From: a virus
Reading direction: 5' to 3' (one strand)
DNA: 32,726 nucleotides
IMG/VR virus record: IMGVR_UViG_3300022752_000244
Location: 1-32,726 of that record
A program made the position numbers and the translations under genes. Below are positions 10,968 through 19,101 of this stretch, in pieces. How positions within the stretch are numbered: position 1 is the first letter of the stretch; each line of letters starts with the position of its first letter. The notes under the pieces are model-generated. The model was not told the origin of the DNA. It searched no databases and saw only the letters and a list, made by a program, of their open reading frames with translations.

Positions 10968-12164
10968 ATGATTAGTGTTATAGACGCCAGCGGTAGTACT
11001 CAGACTATAAATACTTTACCAGACCTTGGTGTTGCAGCCGCCGCAAGCAGTTTGCCTATAGTTGGAGCAGAAGACGCCATTAGTGGCACGATTTCTGTAG
11101 CAAACTCAAACTATGCTACTCCAACTATAGCCACTCCTACTACAAACTCATCAGTGGAAATCACCACAAATGGGTACAATACTGTAGTTATTCAAGTTTC
11201 TGGTACTTTCACAGCGACATTACAAGTACAGGGTACCGTAGACGGGACCAATTGGTTAACGCTAGGCGGATCTAGACTCCACACTTACACTAGTACAGTA
11301 ACCACTTCAATTACTTCCGCAGGTATTTACACAGCAGACGTTACTGGTATTTCTAAGATAAGAGTAACTTCTACTACTGCAGCCGTAACTGGTACAGCAA
11401 ATATCTATTTGTCTGTAGCCACTACAAGCGGACTACCCGGGGTATTGGGTGCTGTAAGCACAGTAAGTTTAATTTCTGCAGCCAGCTTAAACATTCCTGT
11501 AGTTGCTGTAGATGTTTCCAGCGCAGCTATAACTTCTACAACCACTACAAGTGCTATTGTTCCGGCAACTGGTTGCAGTTATGAAGTCAATATTCCAGTA
11601 ACTGCTGTTTCTGGTACAAATCCTACATTGGATGTTGTAATTCAAGAAAGCGATGATTCTGGAACAAATTGGTTCGATGTATATCATTTCGAGAGAATTA
11701 CAGCTACTGGTATATATAGATCTCCAAAACTACCTTTAATGGGTAATAGAGTAAGGTATGTTCAAACAATATCTGGGACAAGTCCAAGTTTTACAAGAGC
11801 TATAAATAGACTTCAGTCTTCCGATACGGCTGTTCCTTTAAGAAGATATTTTGACAGAACATTTAATAACACACAAAATCTTAGTGCGACTTCCTCAAGT
11901 TATACAATGGGAAGCCCCAGTAAGAATATGCAATTAATTGTGTCCGCAGGTACTATTAGTGGAACCGCACCTACTTTCAAGGTGCAGGGTTCAGAAGATA
12001 ATACTAACTGGTATGATATTCCGGGCTTAATTGTTACTGCACAGAATGCAACTACAACACATCAAACTGTATCGGATATTAGAGCCCCATTCTTACGAGC
12101 AGTAGTAACAGCAGCAGGTGCGAGTGCTAGTCTTAATTATATTTGTTTAAAGGTATACGGATAA
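10968..12164 (+). CDS. Second modular structural protein, 398 aa
   Basis: This beta-rich, threonine/serine-rich protein shares a closely similar segment with the C-terminus of the 796-residue protein: VNIPVTAVSG, then QESDDSGTNWFDVYHFERIT and GNRVRYVQT (here about residues 207-284). Two more SxDGTNW-like motifs (VDGTNWLTLGG at about 100, SEDNTNWYDI at about 345) suggest three related carbohydrate- or Ig-like lobes in one chain. It probably forms a surface appendage with its paralogue. GAAGGAG precedes ATG 10968. Confidence 0.7.
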   Translation: MISVIDASGSTQTINTLPDLGVAAAASSLPIVGAEDAISGTISVANSNYATPTIATPTTNSSVEITTNGYNTVVIQVSGTFTATLQVQGTVDGTNWLTLGGSRLHTYTSTVTTSITSAGIYTADVTGISKIRVTSTTAAVTGTANIYLSVATTSGLPGVLGAVSTVSLISAASLNIPVVAVDVSSAAITSTTTTSAIVPATGCSYEVNIPVTAVSGTNPTLDVVIQESDDSGTNWFDVYHFERITATGIYRSPKLPLMGNRVRYVQTISGTSPSFTRAINRLQSSDTAVPLRRYFDRTFNNTQNLSATSSSYTMGSPSKNMQLIVSAGTISGTAPTFKVQGSEDNTNWYDIPGLIVTAQNATTTHQTVSDIRAPFLRAVVTAAGASASLNYICLKVYG

Positions 12165-12165
12165 A

Positions 12166-13452
12166 ATGATAGTAAGCAGAGCTGACATCCCTACGGATGT
12201 AATTGTACAATACCCCGGCGCTTTTATGCGGGTTCCAATTGCGAATTATCTAAAAGAACTAGAGGTTGATCCTCTACCCTCTCAGATAGCTCTCATAAAT
12301 GGAATAAATAATCCCAAATACCGCTTTGGGTGCGCAGCTCTGTCTCGCCGTCAGGGTAAAACCTATATTGCAAACGTTGTGGGCCAGGTAGTTTCACTAG
12401 TACCCGGCTCCAATGTTCTAATCATGGCACCAAACTATAATCTCTCTAGTATTTCATTTGATTTACAAAGATCACTTATTAAGAGATTTAATCTTGAAGT
12501 TGCTAAAGATAACGCTAAAGACAGAGTTATTGAGCTATCTAATGGCTCCACAATCCGAATTGGTTCGGTTAATCAGGTTGATAGCTGCGTAGGGCGCTCC
12601 TACGATCTTATTATCTTTGACGAAGCCGCGCTCACAGATGGTCTAGATGCCTTTAACGTATCGCTCAGACCTACTCTAGATAAACCAAATTCAAAAGCAC
12701 TCTTTATTTCTACCCCTCGTGGTAAGAATAACTGGTTTTCAAAATTATTTGATCGAGGATTTAGTGATGAATTCCCAGAATGGTTTTCTGTCAAGGCTAC
12801 TTATAAGGATAATCCTAGAATGTCTGAACAGGATGTTGCAGAAGCACGTCGATCAATGTCAGATGCAGAGTTTAGGCAGGAATACGAAGCTGACTTCTCA
12901 ACCTTCGAAGGTAAATGTTGGCAGATCAAAGACGATTGTATACGTACCTTTGAACTCAATCTTAAGAAGTGTGATGTTTTCGCCGGGCTCGACCTCGGGT
13001 TTAGAGATCCAACCGCCTTCGTGGTAGTCGCATATAACTGGGAAGATGAAAACTTCTATATTCTAGATGAGTACCTGGATAGTGAGGCCGTAACTTCAGG
13101 ACATGCTAAGAGTATTAGAGCACTTATGGACAAGTGGAATATAGATTACATCTATATCGACTCCGCAAACCAGCAGCAGCGTTATGACTTCGCACAAGAA
13201 TACGATATTCCAACTACAAATGCGAAGAAATCCGTACTAGATGGAATTGGTTATGTAGCATCTCTAGCGGATAATGATAGAATTATCATTGATCCCGAAC
13301 TTAAACATGTATTATACTCTGTAGATCAGTATCAGTGGGATCCAAATCAAAGTCTACAGAAAGAAAAGCCACTACATAATGAAGCGTCACACATGGCCGA
13401 TGCTCTTAGGTACGCACTTTATAGTTATAAAACTAGTGTTGGTGGATTCTAA
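12166..13452 (+). CDS. terL: Terminase large subunit
   Basis: This 428-residue packaging motor has an N-terminal ATPase with Walker A variant SRRQGKT (about residues 60-66), Walker B LIIFDEAA (D152, E153) and motif III FISTPRG, followed by an RNase H-like nuclease with GLDLGFRDPTAF (D276), YIDSAN (D332) and HMADALRYAL (D412). The length and all three nuclease acids are as expected, so it should translocate and cut DNA. Only one base separates it from the upstream stop, and its ribosome site is weak, so coupling is likely. A new promoter follows at 13491. Confidence 0.95.
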   Translation: MIVSRADIPTDVIVQYPGAFMRVPIANYLKELEVDPLPSQIALINGINNPKYRFGCAALSRRQGKTYIANVVGQVVSLVPGSNVLIMAPNYNLSSISFDLQRSLIKRFNLEVAKDNAKDRVIELSNGSTIRIGSVNQVDSCVGRSYDLIIFDEAALTDGLDAFNVSLRPTLDKPNSKALFISTPRGKNNWFSKLFDRGFSDEFPEWFSVKATYKDNPRMSEQDVAEARRSMSDAEFRQEYEADFSTFEGKCWQIKDDCIRTFELNLKKCDVFAGLDLGFRDPTAFVVVAYNWEDENFYILDEYLDSEAVTSGHAKSIRALMDKWNIDYIYIDSANQQQRYDFAQEYDIPTTNAKKSVLDGIGYVASLADNDRIIIDPELKHVLYSVDQYQWDPNQSLQKEKPLHNEASHMADALRYALYSYKTSVGGF

Positions 13453-13490
13453 TACAATACGTTATTTTCGTACCACGGGTAATTTGCACC

Positions 13491-13519
13491 TTGACTTTTG
13501 AGTACTAAACTAATATAAT
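13491..13519 (+). promoter_or_regulatory. Promoter of the HNH-portal-capsid block
   Basis: TTGACT at 13491-13496, a 17-bp spacer and TATAAT at 13514-13519, in the only sizeable gap after TerL. A normal leader with AAAGGAG precedes ATG 13544. Confidence 0.8.
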
Positions 13520-13543
13520 TGCAGAAATACAAAGGAGACAAAA

Positions 13544-13936
13544 ATGTCAGCAACAACTCTGCTTCGCGACCCAATCAAATATGTTCGCGACCGAGCAAAG
13601 TCTAGATATGATAAAGGCTCTCAATGTGAAATTTGCGAAGCGACAACCTCTCTTGACTTTCACCACTACTATACGATGACCCCATTGTTTAATAAGTGGT
13701 GTAAATCAAAAGGTTACTCAGTTAAAACTGTAGACGACATCTTGAAAATCAGAGACGAATTTATACTTGAAGAAGAAGATAAAGTCTATAATCAAACTGT
13801 AACGTTGTGTCACGATCATCACTTGAAGCTTCACAGTGTCTATGGTAAGGATCCAGCTCTTTCTACTGCTGAAAAGCAGAAAAATTGGGTAAAAATCCAA
13901 AAGGAGAAATATGAAGCTAGGAAGTTGGCTAGTTGA
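13544..13936 (+). CDS. HNH endonuclease
   Basis: The 130-residue protein carries a zinc-supported HNH fold: C28xxC31, then the H40-H41 pair, N83, C89xxH and H92-H93. It lies between TerL and portal, where HNH proteins are often found and can assist terminase cutting. Alternatively it is a mobile homing nuclease, as its own promoter would also suit. The insertion of about 45 residues between the HH and the final C-x-x-HH is long for the family. The stop overlaps the portal start by 26 nt. Confidence 0.85.
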   Translation: MSATTLLRDPIKYVRDRAKSRYDKGSQCEICEATTSLDFHHYYTMTPLFNKWCKSKGYSVKTVDDILKIRDEFILEEEDKVYNQTVTLCHDHHLKLHSVYGKDPALSTAEKQKNWVKIQKEKYEARKLAS

Positions 13937-15089
13937 GAAATTAAATCCTGGTCAGCGCTGGATCTCCTATATGGAGCCTCAGAGTCCTACCACTGAACCA
14001 GAACAGTTATATATTAACTACTATGAAACATTAGAAATAGTTAATAGGGCAGTCAATATGATTATTGATGATGCCGCAGAAATAAATTTTAAAATAGGAA
14101 CTGAAAAGATTGGATTTCCAAAAGTATCTGGTGTTAAAAGAAAAACGGTAGAAACACTATTAAATGTTCAACCCAACCCATATCAAGATATACACGCTTT
14201 CAGACGCAATCTTGTTATGGATTTAATACTAGATGGAAATGCTTTCATATACTATGATGGTGCGTACTTATATCAACTACCTGCAAATAAAGTTACTATA
14301 TACTCAGATGAAAAGACATATGTTGAAAAATATACTTTTCAGGGTACAGTAGACTTTAAAGTAGATGAGATAATTCATATTAAAGATAATAGCTCAAGAT
14401 CACTTTATAGAGGAGCCTCTAGACTAAGACCAGCTTTAAGAACAATGAAGCTAATGAAGTCAATGAGAGACTTTCAGGATAATTTCTTTACAAATGGAGC
14501 AGTACCTGGCCTAGTAATTAGAAGTCCAGATGTACTTAGCCATCGCATTAAAGAAAGAATGAAAGAAGACTGGAAAACGTCATATAGACCTCAATCGGGC
14601 GGAAGAAGTCCGTTAATTCTAGACGGCGGCATGGAAGTAGATCCTCTCACTACTGTGAGTTTCAAGGATCTTGATTTTGCTGCATCCATTGAGTCTAATG
14701 AAAAAGTAATTCTAAAAGCTCTAGGCGTACCTCCAGTTTTAGTAGATAGTGGTAATAATGCTAACCTAAGACCTAATCATAGATTATATTACTTAGAAAC
14801 TATTATACCTATAATTAAGAAAATGAACTCTGCTTTCCAGATGTTCTTTGGATTTGATATAAAAGAAGATGTTGCTGGTATTCCTGCACTCCAGCCAGAA
14901 CTAAGAGACGAAGCAGCATTCTACTCTACACTAGTAAATGGTGGTATTCTAACCGCCAATGAAGCTAGAGAGGGCATGGGAAGAGCACCACTGGGTGGTC
15001 ATGACGATATTAGAGTGCCGCAAAATGTAGCTGGAAGCGCTGCAGACCCCTCACAGGGCGGTAGGCCTCAAGATAATACAGGAAATTAA
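13911..15089 (+). CDS. Portal protein, HK97 family
   Basis: This 392-residue protein forms the dodecameric DNA gate at one capsid vertex. It is recognised by the family pattern: an N-terminal YYETLEIVNRAVNMIIDDAA, VMDLILDGNAFIY, a KDNSSRSLYRGASRLRPA region, and the clip/stem part with LKALGVPPVLVDSGNNANLR. Length and position after TerL fit. The C-terminus is a disordered GGRPQDNTGN-like tail. GGAG lies before ATG 13911 inside the HNH gene. Confidence 0.9.
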   Translation: MKLGSWLVEKLNPGQRWISYMEPQSPTTEPEQLYINYYETLEIVNRAVNMIIDDAAEINFKIGTEKIGFPKVSGVKRKTVETLLNVQPNPYQDIHAFRRNLVMDLILDGNAFIYYDGAYLYQLPANKVTIYSDEKTYVEKYTFQGTVDFKVDEIIHIKDNSSRSLYRGASRLRPALRTMKLMKSMRDFQDNFFTNGAVPGLVIRSPDVLSHRIKERMKEDWKTSYRPQSGGRSPLILDGGMEVDPLTTVSFKDLDFAASIESNEKVILKALGVPPVLVDSGNNANLRPNHRLYYLETIIPIIKKMNSAFQMFFGFDIKEDVAGIPALQPELRDEAAFYSTLVNGGILTANEAREGMGRAPLGGHDDIRVPQNVAGSAADPSQGGRPQDNTGN

Positions 15090-15091
15090 CA

Positions 15092-15361
15092 ATGACAAGA
15101 AGAACAAGTATAATTTCTCAACTTGGTGCTTACTTTGCCTCTAAAGGAGGGGTAATGACCATGGAAGAGTATAAAAAAGCAGAAGATGCGCCTATTAGGT
15201 TTGTTTTAATTAAAAGAACAATCGGTTCGTGGGGCAGACTACTAAATATGATCGGTGACGTAAGTAACTATAGTATTGAGGTAGATATTGTTAAAGAGCC
15301 CGCTCCTAAAGAGGAAAAGCCAAAAGCTGAACCAGTAGTCTCAAAGACTAAAGGAGCTTAA
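15092..15361 (+). CDS. Small head-region protein with a possible second start
   Basis: The 89-residue protein has a conserved-looking core, DAPIRFVLIKRTIGSWGRLL, and a charged proline-rich tail (KEPAPKEEKPKAEP). The function is not known. ATG 15092 follows AGGAAATTAACA, but a far stronger site, AAAGGAGG, lies inside the gene before ATG 15155, so a 68-residue form starting MTMEEYKK may be the main product. It is placed between portal and the protease-capsid gene, with 2-nt gaps. Confidence 0.7.
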   Translation: MTRRTSIISQLGAYFASKGGVMTMEEYKKAEDAPIRFVLIKRTIGSWGRLLNMIGDVSNYSIEVDIVKEPAPKEEKPKAEPVVSKTKGA

Positions 15362-15363
15362 TT

Positions 15364-18300
15364 ATGGCTAAAGTAGGTGGAGAAGAAATTGATCTAACTC
15401 CTACCGATGGTATGGCCAGAGAAGCCCAAAAAGCACTAGACTGGAGAAAAGAAGGACATTCAGGAGGTACCTCTGTAGGACTTGCTAGAGCTAGGCAACT
15501 AGTAAATAAGCAAGAACTATCACCAAGTACAGTACGCAGAATGCATAGTTTCTTCAGTAGACACGAAGTAGATAAGAAGGGCGAGGGATTTTCTCCCGGT
15601 GAGCCAGGTTATCCATCTAAGGGTAGAGTTGCTTGGGCACTGTGGGGTGGAGACCCAGGCCAAACATGGGCTAGAGCTAAGTCAGAGACACTAGATCGTC
15701 TTGAAGGCAAAAGCATAGATTATACTAAAGAATATACTGAAGAAGAAGATATAGAAGAAAAAGCTGGCCCACAAGATTTAAAAGTTGGAGATTTTGTAAC
15801 CTGGGGATCTTCAGGTGGAACAGCAAAAGGTAAAATAGAGCGAATTGTTAGAGATGGATCCTTAAATGTACCAAATAGTTCATTTACTATTGAAGGAACA
15901 AAAGAAGATCCCGCAGCTCTTATTAGAATTTATAAAGACGGAAAAGAAACCGATACTCTAGTAGGACATAAATTTTCTACGCTAACAAAAGCATCTTCTA
16001 AATCATTAGAGGATACGCCATGTCCTGTAGTAACTCAAAATAGTGAAGCAAATATTGCAAATCACTTAATAGCAATTCAACAAGCTAATTTAGGACCAGC
16101 AGACCCTACCGCCCATAGTGATACATACTGGAATTATATGGCGGAACAGTGGATGGTTCCATCCGATGAAGCTAGAGTTCGTCAATGCCAAAATTGCGAG
16201 TATTATGACAACTCTCCAAAAGTTTTAGACTGTTTAAAGTCTTCAACTTTTAAAGCCTCGGATTTACCAGTTACTCCTAAATGGGCCGATGTTACTGCAG
16301 AAAGTGGACATTGCACTAAATGGGATATTACTTGCACTAGTATAAGAACATGTGTAAGTTGGGAGCCAGATGAGGGCGAAGAAGATACTGGAGAAATAGA
16401 CATGGAAGATGATACATCAAACCTAGACGGTCAAATGATTTCTCTTAGTATGAACAAACCAGTAACTAAGATGTTCAAATTTGACTCTACAATCAAAGCA
16501 GTAGACGCAGGTGAAGGCGAGTTAAAGATTGATGGATATGCAAGCACAGTATCAGTAGATCGTTCAGCAGATGTAATTTTAGCCTCTGCATGGAATAAAT
16601 CTGGTGGATTAAATAACTATAAAGCTAACCCAATTCTTTTATTCAATCATAACTATGACAAACCAATAGGTAAAGTTGTAGAGATGGGTACAGATAATAA
16701 AGGTTTAAGAATTAAGGGTATCATCAGTAAGAGTGCTGGAGATGTTTATAATCTTGTTAAAGAAGGAGTTCTAACTACCTTTTCTGTAGGTTTCCTAATT
16801 AAAGATGCAGACTACAATAAGGAAAGTGATGGACTAATAATAAAAGATGCAGAGCTTCTAGAAGTATCTGTAGTATCAGTACCTTGTAACCAAGACGCTA
16901 CATTCTCTGTAGCTAAATCATTTGATAATCAAGATGATTATCTAAATTTTAGAAAACAATTTGAAAATGCTCTAGGTGGTCAGCCTTCCGCTGAAACCGG
17001 AGGCTCATCAGAGGGCGCTAAAACGGCGTCAAGGAAATTAAAAATGGAAGAAAATACAAACGACATGATCCAGAAGGCTGTTGCAGACGCTCTTGCAGCT
17101 CAGAAAGCAGCAGCAGAGGCAGAAGCTGCAAAGGCTGCGGATGCTAAGGCAGCCGAAGAGAAGATCGTAGCTAAGGTACTAGAGACCGGATCAGAAAAGC
17201 TATATGCTGAGCTAGAGAAGCGCTTTAAGGACGACAAGACTGAACTAGAGACAAAGCTAGAAGGTCTACGTACTGAAATCTCCGAGAAGTCAACAGAACT
17301 ACAGGCTATTGCTAACAGCAAGCGCGTATTCGCAGATCGTAATGGTGGCGATTCTTGGAAGAAGGAACTCCTACCAGAAATGGAGAACGCATTCCTATTA
17401 GGACGTATCACTGGAAAGGGATATGAGACTAATTATGCTAAGTCACTTATGGAGAAGGCAAACACCATGTCTTCAATCGCAGTATCAAGTGACAGTTTTG
17501 AGCGTGAAGTTTCAACAAATATCGAACGCGAAATCCAACTAGAACTAGTTCTAGCTCCACTATTCCGCGAGATCCAAATGAATACTGCTAGTATGATTCT
17601 ACCAATCATGCCAGATACAAGCTATGCACAACTTTCAGCAAGTTCAGGTACTACAACAGTAGGTAGCGGATCAGGCTCATATCAGGCTGGATCACTTGAT
17701 GAACGTTCAGGTACTACAGGAGCTGGTACTGGTACTGGTATTCTTCTAAGAGAAATCGATCTACGTACTATTAAGCTAGTTGCTAAGAGCTACCTAGGTA
17801 ATGAAACTGAAGAGGACGCAATTATTCCTATTCTTCCACTACTACGTGAGGCAATGATTCGTCAGCATGCTCGTGGTGTAGAAAACCTAATGCTACTTGG
17901 TGGTGCAACAAGCGCTGGTGGCGCTTACTCAGCAGCTGCTCTAGGTACATATACAAAGGGTCTAGTAGCTTATGCAGAGACTCAGTCACGTAATATTACT
18001 AACAGTGCAACCGTTAACGGAACAGGTGGTACTGACGCAACAAGCGTAACTGGTATCGCACTTCTAGCTCTACGTAAGAAGATGGGTAAGTATGGTATTC
18101 GTCCAGGTGATGTTGTTTACATCGTTTCACAGACTGCATACTTCGATCTACTACAGGATTCAGAGTTCCAAGACTTCAACCTCGTAGGTAACATCGCAAC
18201 CAAGATGACTGGTGAAGTTGGTCAGATCTTCGGATCATCAGTACTAGTTTGTGACGAATTCGCAAACACAGGAGCTACAGGAACTTACGCAGCTCTAGCT

Positions 18301-18462
18301 GTTAACGTACGTAACTTCGTTGTTCCACGTCAGCGTGGTATCACAGTAGAAAGCCAGTACCTAGTTGAGCAGCAGTACAGAGTAATGACTACAACTCAGC
18401 GTCTAGGTTTCCGTGAAATCATTGATAACGCACCAGCAGTTGTTGGTCTAAAGTACGCTTAA
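15364..18462 (+). CDS. Accessory domains-prohead protease-scaffold-major capsid fusion, 1032 aa
   Basis: Five parts lie in one frame. Residues 1-115 are a phage domain with AREAQKALDWRKEGHSGG and VAWALWGGDPG. Residues 137-209 are a small beta domain like the DUF2945/Tudor-type HVA1 family (KVGDFVTWGSSGGTAKGKIE). Residues 219-340 form a cysteine-rich domain with CQNCEYY. Residues 360-545 are an HK97-type prohead serine protease (H429 in LFNHN, S474 in TFSVGF). From 561 a helical, alanine-rich scaffold leads into an HK97-fold capsid protein. Normally protease and capsid are separate genes. The protease should remove the scaffold and free the capsid subunit during maturation. Codon use changes at about residue 560. 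Confidence 0.9.
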   Translation: MAKVGGEEIDLTPTDGMAREAQKALDWRKEGHSGGTSVGLARARQLVNKQELSPSTVRRMHSFFSRHEVDKKGEGFSPGEPGYPSKGRVAWALWGGDPGQTWARAKSETLDRLEGKSIDYTKEYTEEEDIEEKAGPQDLKVGDFVTWGSSGGTAKGKIERIVRDGSLNVPNSSFTIEGTKEDPAALIRIYKDGKETDTLVGHKFSTLTKASSKSLEDTPCPVVTQNSEANIANHLIAIQQANLGPADPTAHSDTYWNYMAEQWMVPSDEARVRQCQNCEYYDNSPKVLDCLKSSTFKASDLPVTPKWADVTAESGHCTKWDITCTSIRTCVSWEPDEGEEDTGEIDMEDDTSNLDGQMISLSMNKPVTKMFKFDSTIKAVDAGEGELKIDGYASTVSVDRSADVILASAWNKSGGLNNYKANPILLFNHNYDKPIGKVVEMGTDNKGLRIKGIISKSAGDVYNLVKEGVLTTFSVGFLIKDADYNKESDGLIIKDAELLEVSVVSVPCNQDATFSVAKSFDNQDDYLNFRKQFENALGGQPSAETGGSSEGAKTASRKLKMEENTNDMIQKAVADALAAQKAAAEAEAAKAADAKAAEEKIVAKVLETGSEKLYAELEKRFKDDKTELETKLEGLRTEISEKSTELQAIANSKRVFADRNGGDSWKKELLPEMENAFLLGRITGKGYETNYAKSLMEKANTMSSIAVSSDSFEREVSTNIEREIQLELVLAPLFREIQMNTASMILPIMPDTSYAQLSASSGTTTVGSGSGSYQAGSLDERSGTTGAGTGTGILLREIDLRTIKLVAKSYLGNETEEDAIIPILPLLREAMIRQHARGVENLMLLGGATSAGGAYSAAALGTYTKGLVAYAETQSRNITNSATVNGTGGTDATSVTGIALLALRKKMGKYGIRPGDVVYIVSQTAYFDLLQDSEFQDFNLVGNIATKMTGEVGQIFGSSVLVCDEFANTGATGTYAALAVNVRNFVVPRQRGITVESQYLVEQQYRVMTTTQRLGFREIIDNAPAVVGLKYA
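17044..18462 (+). CDS. Nested in-frame start: scaffold plus major capsid protein, 472 aa
   Basis: ATG 17044 (residue 561 of the long frame, MEENTNDMIQKAV) has AAGGA 8 nt upstream. From here lysine codons switch from mostly AAA to mostly AAG, and CGT/CGC arginine codons replace AGA, the bias of highly expressed genes. The 472-residue product, a coiled delta-domain of about 100 residues plus an HK97 capsid protein, has the length of an ordinary capsid precursor. Such a start would give many capsid subunits per protease-bearing chain. The internal start is inferred; protein data are lacking. Confidence 0.6.
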   Translation: MEENTNDMIQKAVADALAAQKAAAEAEAAKAADAKAAEEKIVAKVLETGSEKLYAELEKRFKDDKTELETKLEGLRTEISEKSTELQAIANSKRVFADRNGGDSWKKELLPEMENAFLLGRITGKGYETNYAKSLMEKANTMSSIAVSSDSFEREVSTNIEREIQLELVLAPLFREIQMNTASMILPIMPDTSYAQLSASSGTTTVGSGSGSYQAGSLDERSGTTGAGTGTGILLREIDLRTIKLVAKSYLGNETEEDAIIPILPLLREAMIRQHARGVENLMLLGGATSAGGAYSAAALGTYTKGLVAYAETQSRNITNSATVNGTGGTDATSVTGIALLALRKKMGKYGIRPGDVVYIVSQTAYFDLLQDSEFQDFNLVGNIATKMTGEVGQIFGSSVLVCDEFANTGATGTYAALAVNVRNFVVPRQRGITVESQYLVEQQYRVMTTTQRLGFREIIDNAPAVVGLKYA

Positions 18463-18481
18463 TTTTTAAATTAACCGAGGA

Positions 18482-18517
18482 GGGGGTTGCTGCTACCAGC
18501 AGCCCCCTTCTTATTTG
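18482..18517 (+). terminator. Strong stem-loop after the capsid gene
   Basis: An 11-bp stem (18482-18492 with 18497-18507) and a CTAC loop, followed by TTCTTATTT. The T-tract is broken, so partial termination or mRNA 3' protection is likely, setting capsid expression above the connectors. Confidence 0.65.
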
Positions 18518-18525
18518 GAGATACC

Positions 18526-19101
18526 ATGGGAGCACCATTAGTAACCTTAACAGATTACAAAACATATAAGAAGATTACTAAAACAGATGCCGATGTTGAA
18601 CTACAATATATTATCGACTCTGTAAATGTTCTTGTAAGAACTTTCGTGGGGCACTCTATTATAGATTATTATACTACTCCATATGTAGAAAGTTTTAATG
18701 TAAAACAGGGACAAACTTCTCTTCAATTAAATGAGTGGCCAATTAAAGAAGTGGTCACTGTAGAAACTAGAGAGTCTCATGACCAGCCTTATACAGTTAA
18801 AAGCCCTACTGAGTATTATGTAGACACTGACGTGGACTGTATATATATCCAAGGGTCTGACTACTGGCCATCCGGTTTTGGTGCAGCAAGAGTTACTTAC
18901 AAGGCGGGGTATGAAACCGTACCTCTAGATCTAAGAATGGCGTGTCTAGACTTAGTTCATATGTATGTTAAGGAAGAGTATAAAGAAAAACGCTCAATCG
19001 GAAATACTTCTATTGATAATAGCAACAGCAGAGTTGGGGCACTAGCTACAGAATGGCCTGTTCATATCATTAGAATATTAGATATGTATCGTAATGTCTA
19101 G
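18526..19101 (+). CDS. Head-tail connector (adaptor) protein
   Basis: This 191-residue protein has the pattern of gp6/gp15-type adaptors that bind under the portal: helical start TLTDYKTYKKITKTDADVEL, beta part LQLNEWPIKEVVTVE and VTYKAGYETVPLDLRMACLD, and a C-terminal helix. ATG 18526 follows GGAGATACC and is preferred to an upstream start inside the stem-loop. The stop overlaps the next gene by 8 nt. Confidence 0.8.
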   Translation: MGAPLVTLTDYKTYKKITKTDADVELQYIIDSVNVLVRTFVGHSIIDYYTTPYVESFNVKQGQTSLQLNEWPIKEVVTVETRESHDQPYTVKSPTEYYVDTDVDCIYIQGSDYWPSGFGAARVTYKAGYETVPLDLRMACLDLVHMYVKEEYKEKRSIGNTSIDNSNSRVGALATEWPVHIIRILDMYRNV

